Part shown: positions 37,022-62,859 of the stretch, in pieces
Position numbering within the stretch: position 1 is the first letter of the stretch
Layout: every line of letters starts with the position of its first letter
Assembly: GCA_948567375.1 (NCBI GenBank)
Contig: OX419755.1
Span: forward strand, 34,353,001-34,417,000
Length of the DNA stretch: 64,000 nt
DNA from: Lunularia cruciata
Lineage: Eukaryota; Streptophyta; Marchantiopsida; Lunulariales; Lunulariaceae
Reading direction: 5' to 3'
Made by a program: the position numbers and the translations under genes
The notes under the pieces: generated by a model
The model's input: only the letters and a program-made list of their open reading frames with translations
Databases searched by the model: none
What the model was told of the DNA's origin: nothing

Positions 37022-40000
37022 ATGGCTACACCTTCCCATGTGGGGTCGCCTAGAGCGGGTCGGGATACACCATGCACGGTGTGTCACCGACGCTTTACCT
37101 CGCAAGGGGTAAAGACCCATGTGGGAAGGATGCACAAGGACTATGATTGGACCACTTGGGATACCCACGTGAGACAAGCGACCACATTGACAGTAGTGAC
37201 ACTCGGGATTACACACGCTTCTTCTATACCTTTGTTGATCGTTCCAGGGATACCAATCGAGTCGTGGGAGTGGTTAGCTTCTCAGGCGGGTTGCATTTTG
37301 GGGTTATTTGAGACTAGTTTTCCATGTCCATGTCTATTCCATAGGCTACCCCGCACACTCCATGATGAGGCTAGATAGGCTTTTCGCCTACCACTGGATC
37401 GTTTGGCACGTGATCCCTTGGACGAGTTAGCATGGTTCCTATTCCTCCTACTCCCTCAATGGTGTCTTCGTTATGCTAGAGAGGGACGCACGGCGCATAA
37501 AGAGGTGGCGGCTAGATTTGTTTGATTCCGAGCAGGGGATTGGGCAGCGCTTCAGGAGGAGTCTGTTAGGGCTACACGATTTAGGAGACAAGCATCGCCA
37601 GAGGATACCATAGATTCCACTTGATTACGACGATGTAGGACATTGGGTCAAGCGGGAGAGTTTAGTAGAGCAACACAAGCGCTACACCTTTTGTCTATAG
37701 CGAGTCCTACTGATGAGACCATCTCTTCCCTACGCTCAATGCATCCTATAGCAATAGAAGGACTACCACTAGAGGTCTTAGATTATCAGCCTGAGTAGCC
37801 TTTATGTCTTGATAGGTCGCTATTTGCACAAGCATTGTGCACTGCCCCTCGCCTTTCCTCAAGAGGCTTGTCAGGGATGGTTTATGAACACCTTAGAGAT
37901 TGCTTCTAGGCAGATGATCCTTCTAGTGGTTTTACCAAGTTGTTTCAGGTGGCTACAGCAATAGCGAGAGGAGACATTCCTATGTCTGTTAGTCGGGTCT
38001 TAGGTGCTAGTCGACTTCTCACGATTGAGAAGGACACGGGAGGCATTAGACCAATTGCTATTGGAGAGATCTTTTTGCGTTTGGTCAGTTGTACCATTGT
38101 CCTTCGGCATCGTTCTCACTTTTGACAACACCTTAGTCCACATCAGTTTGGAGTAGCTACTCCTGGAGGATGTGAGGCTATATCTCTAGGCATTAGAGCA
38201 CTCCTAGATATCCATCCGGAGTGGGTCATCCTACAGGTGGATGTTGAGAATGCTTTTAATAACGTCTCACGTGCATCCATCTTTAGAGAGCTTAGGGAGG
38301 CTGGTGGATCCTTGGCAAGTCTCATTCCTTTTGTGGGGTCTTTTTATGGCTCTCTTGCTTCCCTTTACTACCAGCATGGTGGTTCACAAGAGGGAGTCAC
38401 CGTCTTGGAGTCAGCTGTTGGTACACAACAGGGAGATCCTTTGGGGGGCCCCTTATTTGCCATGGCTCACTTTAGCGCTCTCTTATCTACTACTTTGGCC
38501 ATGCCAGGTTGTGTATTTTCCTCCTTGGCAGATGATACACACATCATAGGCCATGTAGATCAAATTAGGCAGGCCTTTGACTACTTGACTATCGAGCTAC
38601 ATCTAGTAGGCTTGAGAGTCAAGGTGTCAAAGTGTAGGGCATGGTCCCCTTTAGGTATCCCTCCCCACCTTGAGCTTCCAGAGGGGTGTATCACATCCAC
38701 ATATGGACTTCATGTTCTTGGAGTGCCAGTAGGATCGGAGGATTTCGTCACACGCTTCTTGGACGCTGCCCTTGCAAAGGATGTTCTCCATGTGGATGAC
38801 CTTCCATTACTAGGAGATCTGCAGGTGGCATTTGGTATACTCTCTTCCAGTATTGCTCGTCGACCATCCTACCTCATCCGTACAGTTCCCCCCTCACCGG
38901 CCTTCCTATCACGTCTGAGAGCATTTGATAGAAGGATTATGTGGGTCTTTGGTGATATTATTGGACCAGGGACTTTTGAGTGTGTGACAAGGGATTTGGC
39001 ACGTAGACAGACGGCTCTACCGATCTCATGTGGTGGGGTTGGCTTGCTTTTTATAGAGGAGATCGCACCTATAATGTTTTTGGGTAGTTGGGCTCTCTTG
39101 GCACTCCTACTTGCCTCTCGTTTTGTGGTTGCTGATAGGCTAGTTTTGGAGACTTATGTGACAGAGGTGGAGGGAGGATCCTCTTCTCTCCAGGTGTTAT
39201 TGCGGCAGACAAGAGATAGTCCATCCTCACGAGCATGAGAGGGTTTTCCATCGTTTGCTTTACTATCGTCAAATTGGACTAGAGGTCTACAGTCTTCCTT
39301 GATGGAGCGACAGTGTGAGCATACGCTACATTCTCTCTTAGTTGACTCGTCCATTCCTCAGGCTACTAGAGCACGTTTACGCTCTTGCTTCGGCAAGGGT
39401 GTAGGCTCGTGGATCCTAGCTCGACCATGCATTAGGGCTTTCCAACTCACACCGGCTACTTTCTCTACAGCAATGAGGTTTCGCTTAGGTTTGGTCCACC
39501 CATCTACATCTTCACTACTCACTTGTGAGTGTGGTTCTACACTAGATGCAGCGGCGGTCCACATGACATGGTGTCCTTTTGGAGGACAGAGGATAGCTAC
39601 ATATGATGCCATTAGAGACATAGTGTTTGCTATGGCACGAGAGAGTGGATACTTAGCTTGGAGGGAGTGTTTGTATGCATTGCAAACGACACGTGTCAGG
39701 GCAGACTTATACTTGGTCCAAGATGATCAAGTGACAGTAGCGGATGTCGTGGTCACAGACTCTATGCGGGATACAGTTTCGGAGGGAGTGATTACCCATC
39801 CCCCTGGATGTGCGGCGAGTGCAGCAGCAGGTCGCAAGGTCTCCAAGTGTAGGGGCATGCAGCGAAGTCACCTCTTTGTTCCTCTAGCCTTGGAGTTATA
39901 TGGAGCGATGGACACGACATTTGACACATTTGTCAGGGAGTGCGGAAGAGCTTATCATGTTAGGCGTCAAGGGGTACCACTCTCACTCTCATACTTTGTA

Positions 40001-40189
40001 GCTTACTTTAGACAGTGTGTGTCCATTGCTATACAGAGGACAGTGGCTGGTGCAATCCATAGGAGAGCAATCACATTAGGTGATGTTTCTTTGGATGCTC
40101 CAGTTGTGTGTAGACCGTACGACTTGCATAGCTCGGATATCTTAGGTGCGATAGGGCAGATTTCTCATACACACTCTATTGGGGCTTAG
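37022..40189 (+). pseudogene. R2-like non-LTR retrotransposon ORF: C2H2 finger, RT, restriction-like endonuclease
   Basis: A single frame of about 1055 codons runs from ATG 37022 to TAG near 40189, with seven in-frame stops (37376, 37523, 37622, 37796, 37907, 38123, 39236) and no frameshift. Domains in order: a C2H2 finger (37073-37135, C-TV-C then H-VGRM-H); a linker; RT (about 37930-38700) with VDVENAFNNVS, VGTQQGDPLGGPLF and a LADD catalytic box at 38525-38536; a thumb/linker region; a C-terminal zinc motif CxC...HMTWC (39524-39574); and a restriction-like endonuclease signature RADLYL (39698), ADVVVTD (39740) and a downstream GRKVSKC lysine. This is the layout of R2/NeSL/Hero-type elements, which nick target DNA and prime reverse transcription there. 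No APE endonuclease is present. Current copies are inactive. Confidence 0.85.
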
Positions 40190-42244
40190 CCCCATGTTAC
40201 CTTTTTTGTCTCTCCCTTGTATGGCTTGATGGGGTCTTCCCCTCCTTCATTTTTCCTACGCGGTCGCCTCTTTCTCTCATGATAGTTTCTCAAATCAAAA
40301 CATTGGGACTAACATGTGCAAGTCAATATAAATTTAGAAGGTTTATTGTTGTCTCATCACGAATGAGCATTGTCTGCATCTGAGAAGAGGTCAAATAGAC
40401 TCGTTCGACAATCTTCAGTTATTATCCTAGAGATTCTACGGTCAAAGATTCCCGAGATGTCCAGGCTTATGATCCTCCATATTTTATGGACCTGAGTAGC
40501 GTAGTCTAACCATTCTTTCTACTCTTCTTGAATTTCAGTGACCATAGAATAATAAACAGGAAACCTTATATAAAGTAGTTTTGGGTGTAGGGTTTAGGTT
40601 TGTAGTTTTGGGTTTAGGATCCTCAAACTGAAACCAAATACAGACTCTTGAAATAGATTTGAATATTACTGGGTGCTTATTGACTTTCTGTCACGAGAGA
40701 GTGATATATATATATAAGTCAAATGTGTTGTATAGGCAAGATGACGATAAACACCATATGTTTATGGAAATGAAAAATAAAATTGAATTCCAAAATTCCC
40801 CAATAACCAAATGGCAATTATAAAATACAATTTCTATTGACATAAAGATATAGTTGTAATATTGTTGCTATTGAATTCTGTATTCCTTTAGTAGCGATAG
40901 ATGCATTACCTAAATCGAGTGAGAAAATGTAGTATAGAAATGGATCGATGCTAGTAGTGCTGGTTTTGCTGGTTTGGTTTTGGTTTTGTCTTGTAAGTAT
41001 TTCATAAGAGCACATGCTTGTGACTTATCTCGTGTTTTCTAGTCAAGAAGATTCTCGGTGTCTTTTAGGCTTTATATTTATATCTTGTGTTCATGTCACG
41101 TAAGTTACACCATAAAATAAAATGGAAACTTGCTATTTTCACCATTTCTTTTCTTATTTTCACCCAAGACTGTAAATTAATCGACCCCAAACTAGTCTCA
41201 GCGCTGGAATGTGGGGTTAAATGTGGTGGAAATAGTTAAAAATGTGATGGAAATAACAACTCCCATTAAAATTATTATTCTCTTAACTAACCAAAAATCG
41301 AGGATTTCATTTTAAAAGCGCCCTATATACCGTGTGCAATGTCCCGGATCTGGAGATGGCACTAATGGAGGTTTTGTAATTATTTAGAATCCTTCATCAT
41401 ATTCCCATCCTTCATAGAATCATATTTAGAACCATATTTAGAATCCTTCATGTGTTCTACGTGGTCGCCTTGTTCCAATTATTCAGAATTTTATATGTGC
41501 AATTTCATAATAAAATTACAGTGTCCTGAGTTAGGGTTTGGATAATTGAAGTTTTAGGTAAGATCGTATTCAACTCTATGTAACTCTATGAAATTGAAAA
41601 GAAATTTATCTGGTTTTAGAAATTATTATAATGTAAATTTATTATTATTATCATAAACATAATTTGAGACGATAAGTTCTCAATAGAACTTTTGCATTCA
41701 TAAAGGTGACTGTAGTGGGGATGTTCTCAGGGCCCATTGCTTTTGTCCGTGCAATCTTTTCGTTGACCGCCGAACCATTGCACTTATCCAATTCGCCGAA
41801 AGTGGATTGTAGTACTCCTAGTCCGCTGTTGACGACTAGAGGTAATGGTTATTGAGTAACTTCTGTTTGATTATACTATTGGCTTTCATCAATTTAGTAG
41901 GGGACAGCACCTGCTCGGGGGCGGATGCAGAGTCTTCGTCGTCACTGTCGTCATCTTCTGCTGTTCCTTCATGAAGGAGAGTCAGAGACGTAAGACACGA
42001 TGATAAAGAAGGCTGATCGGACCGGGCAGATGCTTGTATGACAAGGCGGTACAGAACATGACATGATCGAAGCAGAACAATAACACAGAAGGTAGGTGCG
42101 TGCGTGCGTGCGTGCGACGAAGGCTTTCATGTATTTACAGAGAAGAAGTGGGCTGCTAAACTTCCCTCCCACCGATCGTCACAAGGATTCGAACCAGGAG
42201 AAGAAGCAGAAGAGTTGCGCAAGATAGACAAGAGAGAAAGTAAG
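40190..42244. other. Element 3' tail, right flank and upstream region of the aminotransferase gene
   Basis: 40190-40729 is the presumed 3' UTR of the R2-like element. 40730-40877 is the right direct repeat. From about 41700 the sequence becomes island-like and should contain promoter and 5' UTR of the gene at 42245, including a TGCG tetranucleotide run (42096-42116). No other gene was seen. Confidence 0.5.
40730..40877 (+). repeat. Right flanking direct repeat of the R2-like element
   Basis: It matches 36123-36284 in direct orientation from GTATAGGCAAGATGAC to TTGTTGCTATTGAATT. Confidence 0.88.
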
Positions 42245-54795
<12,551 letters not shown>

Positions 54796-56400
54796 TCTAG
54801 TGTGAACTCTTGACTTCGACATTGGAGTATTGATATGGCGTACTGAGGTAAAGCATCCGCAGAATCCTTGCCAGTTTTGATTTTGTTCTCTTTACCCACT
54901 CGGTCCTACGCATAACATCAACAAACTTTGACTTTTTTGTGCAGACTAGTGACCGAAATGTCTCGCATTCTTCCATGGAATGTTTATATGTGTATTTAAA
55001 TACATCATTTTGTGAACGTGACAGTGTTTGAGGACGCATGCCCTCATAGAGCCTGTTGGAATATACAGTAGCAAGTCCTGTCACACTTCGTTTTACCGCC
55101 GCTCTTCCTCAGCCAAAATTCCACACAAATTCCTTTTTTGCTGTCATTTCGCATTGCTTGGGTTAACTGCTTTGCAGTGGTCTACATACTGGTGCAATAT
55201 TCACCGTTCATGCAATGTATGAACTAATCAGTTCCTAATTGCTTAGTATTGCATGTGCTCTGACGCAATCCTAGTTGTATAGAATTGCATGTGCTCTAAT
55301 GCAACTCTATCTGGTTAGAATTGGATGCGGTTAATTGCTTAAATTTGCATGAGCATTGTTTGGCACGGATCTGTCCTCAATGGGTAAGGATTCCCTGTTT
55401 CCGTTTCTGGATAGAAGAAAATGTACAGGAAAATATTACTAGAGTTGAAGAAAAATTCAACAGTTTTAATTTAATGTTTATGAGTTAAAAGAATCGTAGC
55501 AATAAGCTTCTGGTAAGAATCGACGTCTAATGAGAGGCGAGTGATATTTAAGGTAAATGGTAATATTCAAGCCCTCAAGATCCACAATTCTAATAGCAAA
55601 ACAAACATAATAAATAATAATTGGTTTGATCCTTACATAAAAACTATTTGATCCTTGAATCCGTGAAAGTTTGATTGGCACTCATGTCGTATTTACTAAA
55701 AAATGAAAAATCTCAAAGCTGTAGCATCTAGGAATCCGCACAAAAGAGTTCTACACCATTGCTACTACCCAAGTTCAGCAGCATCGTCTCTACATCATCA
55801 ATGAAAATTCCAAATAATGTATAGGAGAGATAAAACATTGGATCACACCACTAGTTCTAAGGATCTCTTTCGATTAGGAAGATTTGGCCTCAATATAGAG
55901 CTATTCCTAGAGCTTGGACATTATTGCCATCATACATTTGTGAAGTTTTATCACCATCCTTAGAACTCAACTAAGTGCCTAGTTGAGATCAATACATGTG
56001 GCAACTGATTGTTTCCCCTTGCGCTTAGTGTGCTCCCAAGCAATTCACATAAGTATGTGGTCAATAGTACTAAAAGTGGGCCAAAATCATCTTGAAAAGG
56101 AGTTCAGATTCTATAGAAGTGTACTCATTGCCATTACTAGAATGTAGATGAGTCACATTCTTCCTCATCTCACCTTCTTCCTAGTCTAAGTCTCAACTAG
56201 GGTATTCAACTCATAAGTTTCAAGGACCTCAAACTTGAGCTATATGCAATAAATCCATGCAAATCTCAAAAGAATCAATTGATAAAAGACACACAATAAG
56301 CCTTAAAAAAACATGGAGAGTAGGAGACGGTACTTATATGTCACTACGTGTGTACAAAAGCATGTCCTTGAAACTATAAAACACCAACTCTGAATGAGCA
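54796..56400. other. 3' flank of the aminotransferase gene
   Basis: The first part should be 3' UTR. At about 55030-55090 the text GAGGACGCATGCCCTCATAGAG resumes the repeat family of intron 9. 55230-55350 has short repeats around GAATTGCATGTGCTCT. From about 55700 the sequence is AT-rich debris. Confidence 0.5.
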
Positions 56401-58600
56401 TCTAAGATGCTTGCCATGTTCACAAAATTCTGACTTGCAAGACATGCTCCCGTGGCATATCTCACTAGGGTTTTGTCCATGGGAGCACTTACTTCTATGT
56501 TTCAATCGGATCACCATAAGAAACATCTTATCTTATCTCCTCAGAAACGACTTTCTCAACTATTGGATGGATTCTATATCTACGATAGCCAGCCAATTGG
56601 TTGAGAAAGATTGGAAGCAAATTTTTCTAAAAGCATTCAAGGAGAAAGACGACCGGAAGATCTTCTAATAGACGGTTTGACGAGGAGTGCAAACTTGCAA
56701 GAGTTAGAATGTTGAACAAGCCATATTATTTGAAGGTTATTGCCATGCTCAAATGGTTGTTCAAATACAAGAAGAGCGAATCATTAAGGAAAAAGGCTTT
56801 GGAGCTAGCATCAAATTCGCAAAACAAACCTTATGGATATAGGTGAAGATTGGATACTTGTTCTTTCTCTCTTATTTTGGATCCTTCCAATCTGATTTCT
56901 TATGTCAAAAATTTAATTCTTGGCAAGTGCTCTTAGTATTTTGCAACAGAATTTTAACCACTTACTTTCTTTATGAATGAAGGAGTCCTCGAATTCGACA
57001 AGTTAGCAAGGAGGAAATTTTAGGACTTGGAGGGGCTTCAATCAAGTCACTTTAAGCGGAAGGTGGTCTCTCACTCTATTGATTACTGAATCCTCAAACT
57101 TTACTATTATATATGGCTTTTTAAAGAGCTTGTTTCTATGTAAAGTGGTTCCAATCTACAAATCAGGAAAGAACAGGAAGGTGTTTAACTATAGAACAAT
57201 CATAGATGATAACATCTTTACCAAGTTGTTGTGTAGAGGTTTGCTTGAGAATAAGCTCAGCAACTTTGCTGAATCTTATGAATGAGAACTCTTTCTCAAG
57301 CAAGGTTTTGTCTCACTTTTCACTTTTCGTACCTCATCCTCTGCTTAAGAGTTGATTGGAAGCAATCTAAGGGCAAAGGCAACAAATTGTATGTTACAGT
57401 CATTGATTTCAACAAGGCATTTAATCAAGTTTCAAGGGAGCTACTAATTAATATGCTTGAGGTGATAGGAGTTTCCAATGACATGATTGCAAAAATTTCA
57501 AATCTCTAAGAACAAGTTCATTCATGTGAAGTTCCGATCTTCCCAATCAAAAGAAATCCTTAGCACTGTTGGTTTGATTCAAATTTTTACTATCTCTCTT
57601 ACATTTATCGGAATTTTTTATGATATAGAGAGATATGTTATTTAACTTGGTTATCTCAACGTAACTTGTGGAAATTTTGATCAAAACACTAATTTATGTT
57701 GATGATTCGGGTCTGAAATCTGGAAATCCTTTGTATTTACAATTTCATTTAGATACAGTGAAAGTGTTTCGCAACATTACCTAAATGAAGGTAAACTTTC
57801 AGAAATTCAAAGCAATAGTTTTGGGAATAAAAGCTTATCATTCCTTTTTTTCAGTATTATAAGTATTATGAGTATTAAAAATATATGTGCGATCGAGTTC
57901 TCATACATTCACTTGGAGGTTATGTAACAGTCTGGAGGTTATATATTGGGAAGAGCGGTCAAGCTGATTACACGTCTCTCTACTCTCTTTTGAACTGTTG
58001 GAGATATGCGTACCTTAGATTTGAGGATTCGAGTTTTTGTTTTGAAGCTTATTGATGCTTATGTTGCTTCATGCAGTTCAAGTATTTGGATTTTCTCTCA
58101 AGATGGAGTAGAGGAGGATATTGAAAAGGTCCAAAAAACCTTCTTTTAGTTTGAATTTGGTACAAGGTGCAAAAAATCTACCCTATCTTTCTTGCTGAAT
58201 CAAGTCTCCTACTTTTTGGAGCTAAAGTAACTTTTTTTGCTATCACCTATATATGTAAGGTGAAATCATCATATCGAAATAATTTCCCATACTTAGCTCT
58301 ATGTGCTTTGTTATCTCATGATGGTCGGTTGGTTTGTGGATTTATTTGCTTGGTGTAAGAGATTGGATATCTATAAATTGGACTTCACACTTTCAACAAT
58401 TTCTCTTTGGGACTTGATACAACATAGATTTTTACATATTCATTTATTTCACGTTAAAACCAAGATTGTATATGATCAAAAGCACGTAAATTCCATGTTA
58501 GTAATGTTATTTTATTTATATATACATATATCAATTTCCCTTGAAGTATTGACAGGTCAAACTCTTATTGATATAAATTGAAAAGGTGTATTAAAAAATT
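56400..58600 (+). mobile_element. LINE (non-LTR retrotransposon) relic
   Basis: RT blocks survive in two frames: 57079-57285 with KVVPIYKSGKNRKVFNYR (the N-terminal RT block) and 57282-57509 with KLYVTVIDFNKAFNQVSREL, holding the first catalytic aspartate. The stretch 57910-58450 keeps C-terminal frames (58167-58358, 58303-58581) that also occur as a truncated copy near 33580. The endonuclease type is not visible. Frames are broken throughout. It is distinct from the R2-like element at 37022. Confidence 0.75.
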
Positions 58601-61516
58601 TAAAAAATCCTTTTTCCAATAGGTGACTTAGATTTGATTGAGTATGAAAACAATTTTTTCATTGCATCTTTGTAAATTTTAGATATAAAGTTGGGCTCAT
58701 AGATCTTCTTAAATTTACTCCAAATGTTTACACTCTCATGAAGTCCTTACATGAAAGATGTCCTTATTTGGAGAAACACTACCCTATAATTCTATATTGA
58801 TAACCAGGTTCGTGACTTGTATTGTGTTTTTTTTTCCTCTGGACTCTGGTTTTTTCAAGTTTGATATTTATGTTCCATTATGAGCAAGTAGAATACTCCT
58901 TGTTATATTCCAAAGTGATATGAGCAAGTAGAATACGAAATTCATTCAAATATGTGCATGTAATAAATGAAAAATTCTTTGATGTAATGGAGGTGATGAC
59001 CAAACAAATCCATCATCCATTCACTTTTATCAAAGAGTGAAGAAGTACACAAGGCATAGTCTTCATCCTCTATAATTACAACACTTATGTGTTTATGCTT
59101 TAATACTACTAGTAATATAACAATCTCTTTCAATATCGCAAAGGCTACCATATTTCTAGCACATTACTTCCTTATTGTTCCTTGAACTAGACATAGACTT
59201 GATCTTGGATCAAATTGTATCCATATACAGAGATCTCATATGGTACATTTTTGGGTTCTTATGAGATTAATTGATGACAAGGAAGGTTAAGAAAGCACCA
59301 CCCATTCTATGAAGAACATCAAACAGCAAAGGACTCACCGTCTCATCATAATTGATGGTCATCTTGTCATGATAAAGCAACAAATGTGACAAGGATTGGT
59401 ATGATGGAAGTAAATGAACTTAAAAGTTGCATGATAGATTATAGTTGATGGTAGTCTTGTCCCAATGAATGAAGCAATATCCATGATAAGGATTGATATG
59501 ACAAAAGCAATGAATTTTAAAGTTCCACTACTTGTTGTTCCTCACAGAGGTCAAGTCTTATAAGATCTACAACAACTCATTGAACATATCAATACGATTT
59601 TGAATGTTTTTATCATCTCTTATCGTTAAGCTTACTAGCTCCAGAGAAAATAAGAGTCTACTTGAAAATCATTGTGATATTCTTAGTAAATAGAAAAAAC
59701 AAGTCTTCTATTATTACAATAGGTATTTATCTAAAAAGAACTTGATCCTATTGGGCTTAAGATAATCACTATGTTCATTGGTTGTTCTTAGAGCTTGTTG
59801 TGATTTTTTTCTTCATTTCCACTTACTTGTCTTGTCTTCCAAAGCATTGCCCATGCTAATGATGACTGACTTGATTCATTGGCATAGGCGATCTCAAATA
59901 GATATGGCTATGGTGTTGTAGTACTAGCAAGCAAGTATTATGTATGGGCTTATAGGAAAATTAAAAGTCATCTTCTTAGTAGTGTGTCCTTGAAGATACA
60001 ATCTTTAGTCTAAGGAGAAGGTAATTTTCTATGGCTATCAAGCATCTATTTTCTTCATATTTGATTGCTAAATTGGATTTTTTGTAGTGTTACTACACTA
60101 TAGGATGTAGATTGAAGCATACTTAACACTAGAAACACAAAAAAATACATGTTGAGCTTTTATGAGCAAGATTAATGAAAATTTTTGCAAATTTCCTTGG
60201 TCCAAGTTTGGACAGGTGATACCTTGGAGAGTAGTTGTCAAAAAAATGCAAAAGAGTAGAACTCAAATTACTAGAAAAAGCAAGTCTTAAGATTGACAAG
60301 AAAAAAAGCAAAGAGTGATATATGGTTGGATGCAATCTCAATCTAGTATGAATTGGTACAAATTTTGGAATTTGGCAATGAGTTTGAATAGACTCTTTCT
60401 ATGTGGAGATAGGTTTGGATTGAAATCTATCATTCCAAAGTTCAAAAGCAAAGTGTTGATATTGACCCCAAAGAGAAGATTAATGTACTGATGGCTTATG
60501 GTAGACTTAATATTTTTTTCCATGTTTGCATATCCTGCTATATATCATAAAAATAAGATAACAAGTCGTAAACAAAATTGAGTCTAGTTGCAATGGAAAT
60601 ATAACCAAGATTGAACCTTTTATGTCTCAAAGAAATGAAAGGAAACTAAGTATGCTGCACTAAGATTTCTTCAGTCCACATATTCAAAGTATGCAAACTT
60701 AGTAGCTGTGGCAATGAAAATTATTGAATGATAGAATGATTATCAAAGTTGATGTCAACATATCTAGATTGCCTTTAAAAACTACATCTAGATTGCCTTT
60801 GTTTTGTGTTCTTTGCTCAACCTTGGATTCATGCTTTCCATTTGATTGAAGATTTTTGCTTCATATTTAAGGAATTTACTCCCATACTTTGTATATGATT
60901 AGGTTTACAATAGCCATCACTTTTAGGGCTATCAAATCAGTGCACTTGTAAATCTCATACAACACACTAGGCATACATATTTTATGATGTGCTATAGGTG
61001 AAGAACACACTAGAGTTCATGATGCTAACTGAGATATAGTGGCAAAAATTCTAGAATCTACAAACTCACAAGAATAGATCTTGATTGGACTTGCCTTGAA
61101 AGTGTGATAGTAGATATAATGATTTTCATGAATGGACAACTTGTAATATTTGATATGGTGGTTACTGACTCTTACGAGCATAGATATTGGCACAAATAGT
61201 CACACAAGCAAGAGCACTAGCTACCATTATCACCAAGTGCAAGAAGGATCATTATACACTACAACTGTCCTCTAATGCATTTGTATATATAGAGATTTTA
61301 TAGAGATTTTGGTACATCTTTATCACCATTTTGATGGTCTTCTTTGAGAGACAGCCCAATATCCATGTAGAGGAGAGGAATTATGGATGTCTCACTTGCC
61401 ATGCTTACCTCATATTTTAGATAAAAAGGTCACTTTACCATATTTTTAAGCAATGGAGTCAATTTACTATATTTTAGAAACATGTAGTAGCTAAGGAGCT
61501 TTCATCACATCTAAGG
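58601..61516. other. Gene-free AT-rich stretch
   Basis: No domains were recognised. A local imperfect duplication of about 90 bp (59353-59440 and 59449-59536) repeats AAGGATTG and TTAAAAGTT-like blocks. Confidence 0.5.
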
Positions 61517-62255
61517 TCTATAATACCAAGGGTTAGCCATATGATCTAGATGTGAAATTCGGTTTGGTAACATCTAGAATGATGTTATACATGATGGTCA
61601 AAATAGATCAGATAGAAGTATCACCAAAAGAGTACTTCTACTAATAGGGCAGAAACCAAAATAGACTTGAGAACCTTAGAACCAATAGCTAGACATATGA
61701 TTTAAAGGTGAGAATTGGTTTGGTAACATTTGGAAGGATGTTACACATGATGGACTAAATATATCAGAAAGAGGTATCACCAAAAGGGGACTTCTACTAA
61801 TAGAGTAGGAACCGAAATATGCCTGAAGGCAATTTTGGAGGCCTAAACGGATGAATTAGGCCTCGAAAATGTGCATAACCCCCCCCCCCCCCCAAACAGA
61901 GGAAAGGCTGGCCTTCCCTCTCCCCTGCTTTGTCTCGTCGAGAGCTTTCCAATGGTACCTTACTCATGTGATTTTGAGATTCCTACAGGAAGATTCCCTA
62001 AAAGATTCACTCCGGTCAAAGCTCATTTGACCAACCAGATAGGACCTAGACCAGACAGGTCACCCATCCAAGTAAGTAATCCAAGGGTGGAGCTTGCTGA
62101 CATGTCACCTATCTGTGTCCCTAATCCTATGGTGGAGCTTCCTTGGAGGAGATCCTCTTTGTCTATATAATAAAGAGAAGGTGCTCCCTTGGGGCATCGA
62201 ATGTTTGAGTGTGCAATCTGTGTTTTCTCTCTTCTCTTGTCCTCGGAGTATTACA
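61517..62255 (+). repeat. 5' LTR of a second chromovirus copy
   Basis: It aligns with 2898-3641 over its whole length. It has a small deletion near 61827 and a run of about 15 C residues at 61879-61893, where the other copy has a short mixed C tract. The TATA box is at 62164. It ends GGAGTATTACA, immediately before the primer-binding site. Confidence 0.93.
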
Positions 62256-62256
62256 A

Positions 62257-62268
62257 TGGTATCAGAGC
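62257..62268 (+). other. Primer-binding site for initiator tRNA-Met
   Basis: TGGTATCAGAGC is exactly complementary to the 3' end of plant initiator tRNA-Met and lies one base after the LTR. It fixes the LTR end and the direction of the element. Confidence 0.92.
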
Positions 62269-62859
62269 GAGTGTTCTAGTCCAAGAGAGTGGATCACCCC
62301 TCTTGGAATACCATGAACTACTGAAACTGAGTAATTTGAGGTGGAGAACATAGAGTAATCGCTAGACTTAGGAAGGACTTTAGAGAGCGGATGGGATGGA
62401 TGCGCCGGGGGGGACAATTTCCCGCACCTAGCTTTCCATTCTCAAACCCATTCCACATCAAGGTTATGTACATCCAGCGTGAGCAAATGAGAGTATCGCT
62501 AGTTTATCACTTTGGTGCAAAATTCATGGACAGAGTGATGAACTCACCAAACCCGGTGATTCTACCTGTGGTGATATATGATAGAGAGTGGAATTTGAAG
62601 ATCTACATTCTATTATGATAATATGGATATGAATGTCCCAAATCCTCTCCCTTTCAACACTCAAGTAGAAATCCGTTATGTAGTGAGGCCGAAATTGATG
62701 TTTAGAGATTTTGTGGTTAGGAATTTTGGTGAGGAGTATTATCAACGAGTGATAGCTTCTGAGGTCCCAATGGTAGTTCCTATAGTTCATGCACCTTCCA
62801 GAGTGATTATATTGACTCTATATTGAAGTAGACGTTAGCAATTGGGTGTTGCAGGAACC
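62269..62859 (+). other. Untranslated leader of the chromovirus
   Basis: It lies between the primer site and the gag ATG. Short frames occur on both strands, with no recognisable domain. Confidence 0.5.

Noticed and set aside
37022-40189. Stop-codon reassignment to explain in-frame TAG/TGA
   Set aside because: The aminotransferase ends with TAA and the 9726-11244 gene with TAG, both behaving as normal stops; the stops in elements fit pseudogene decay.
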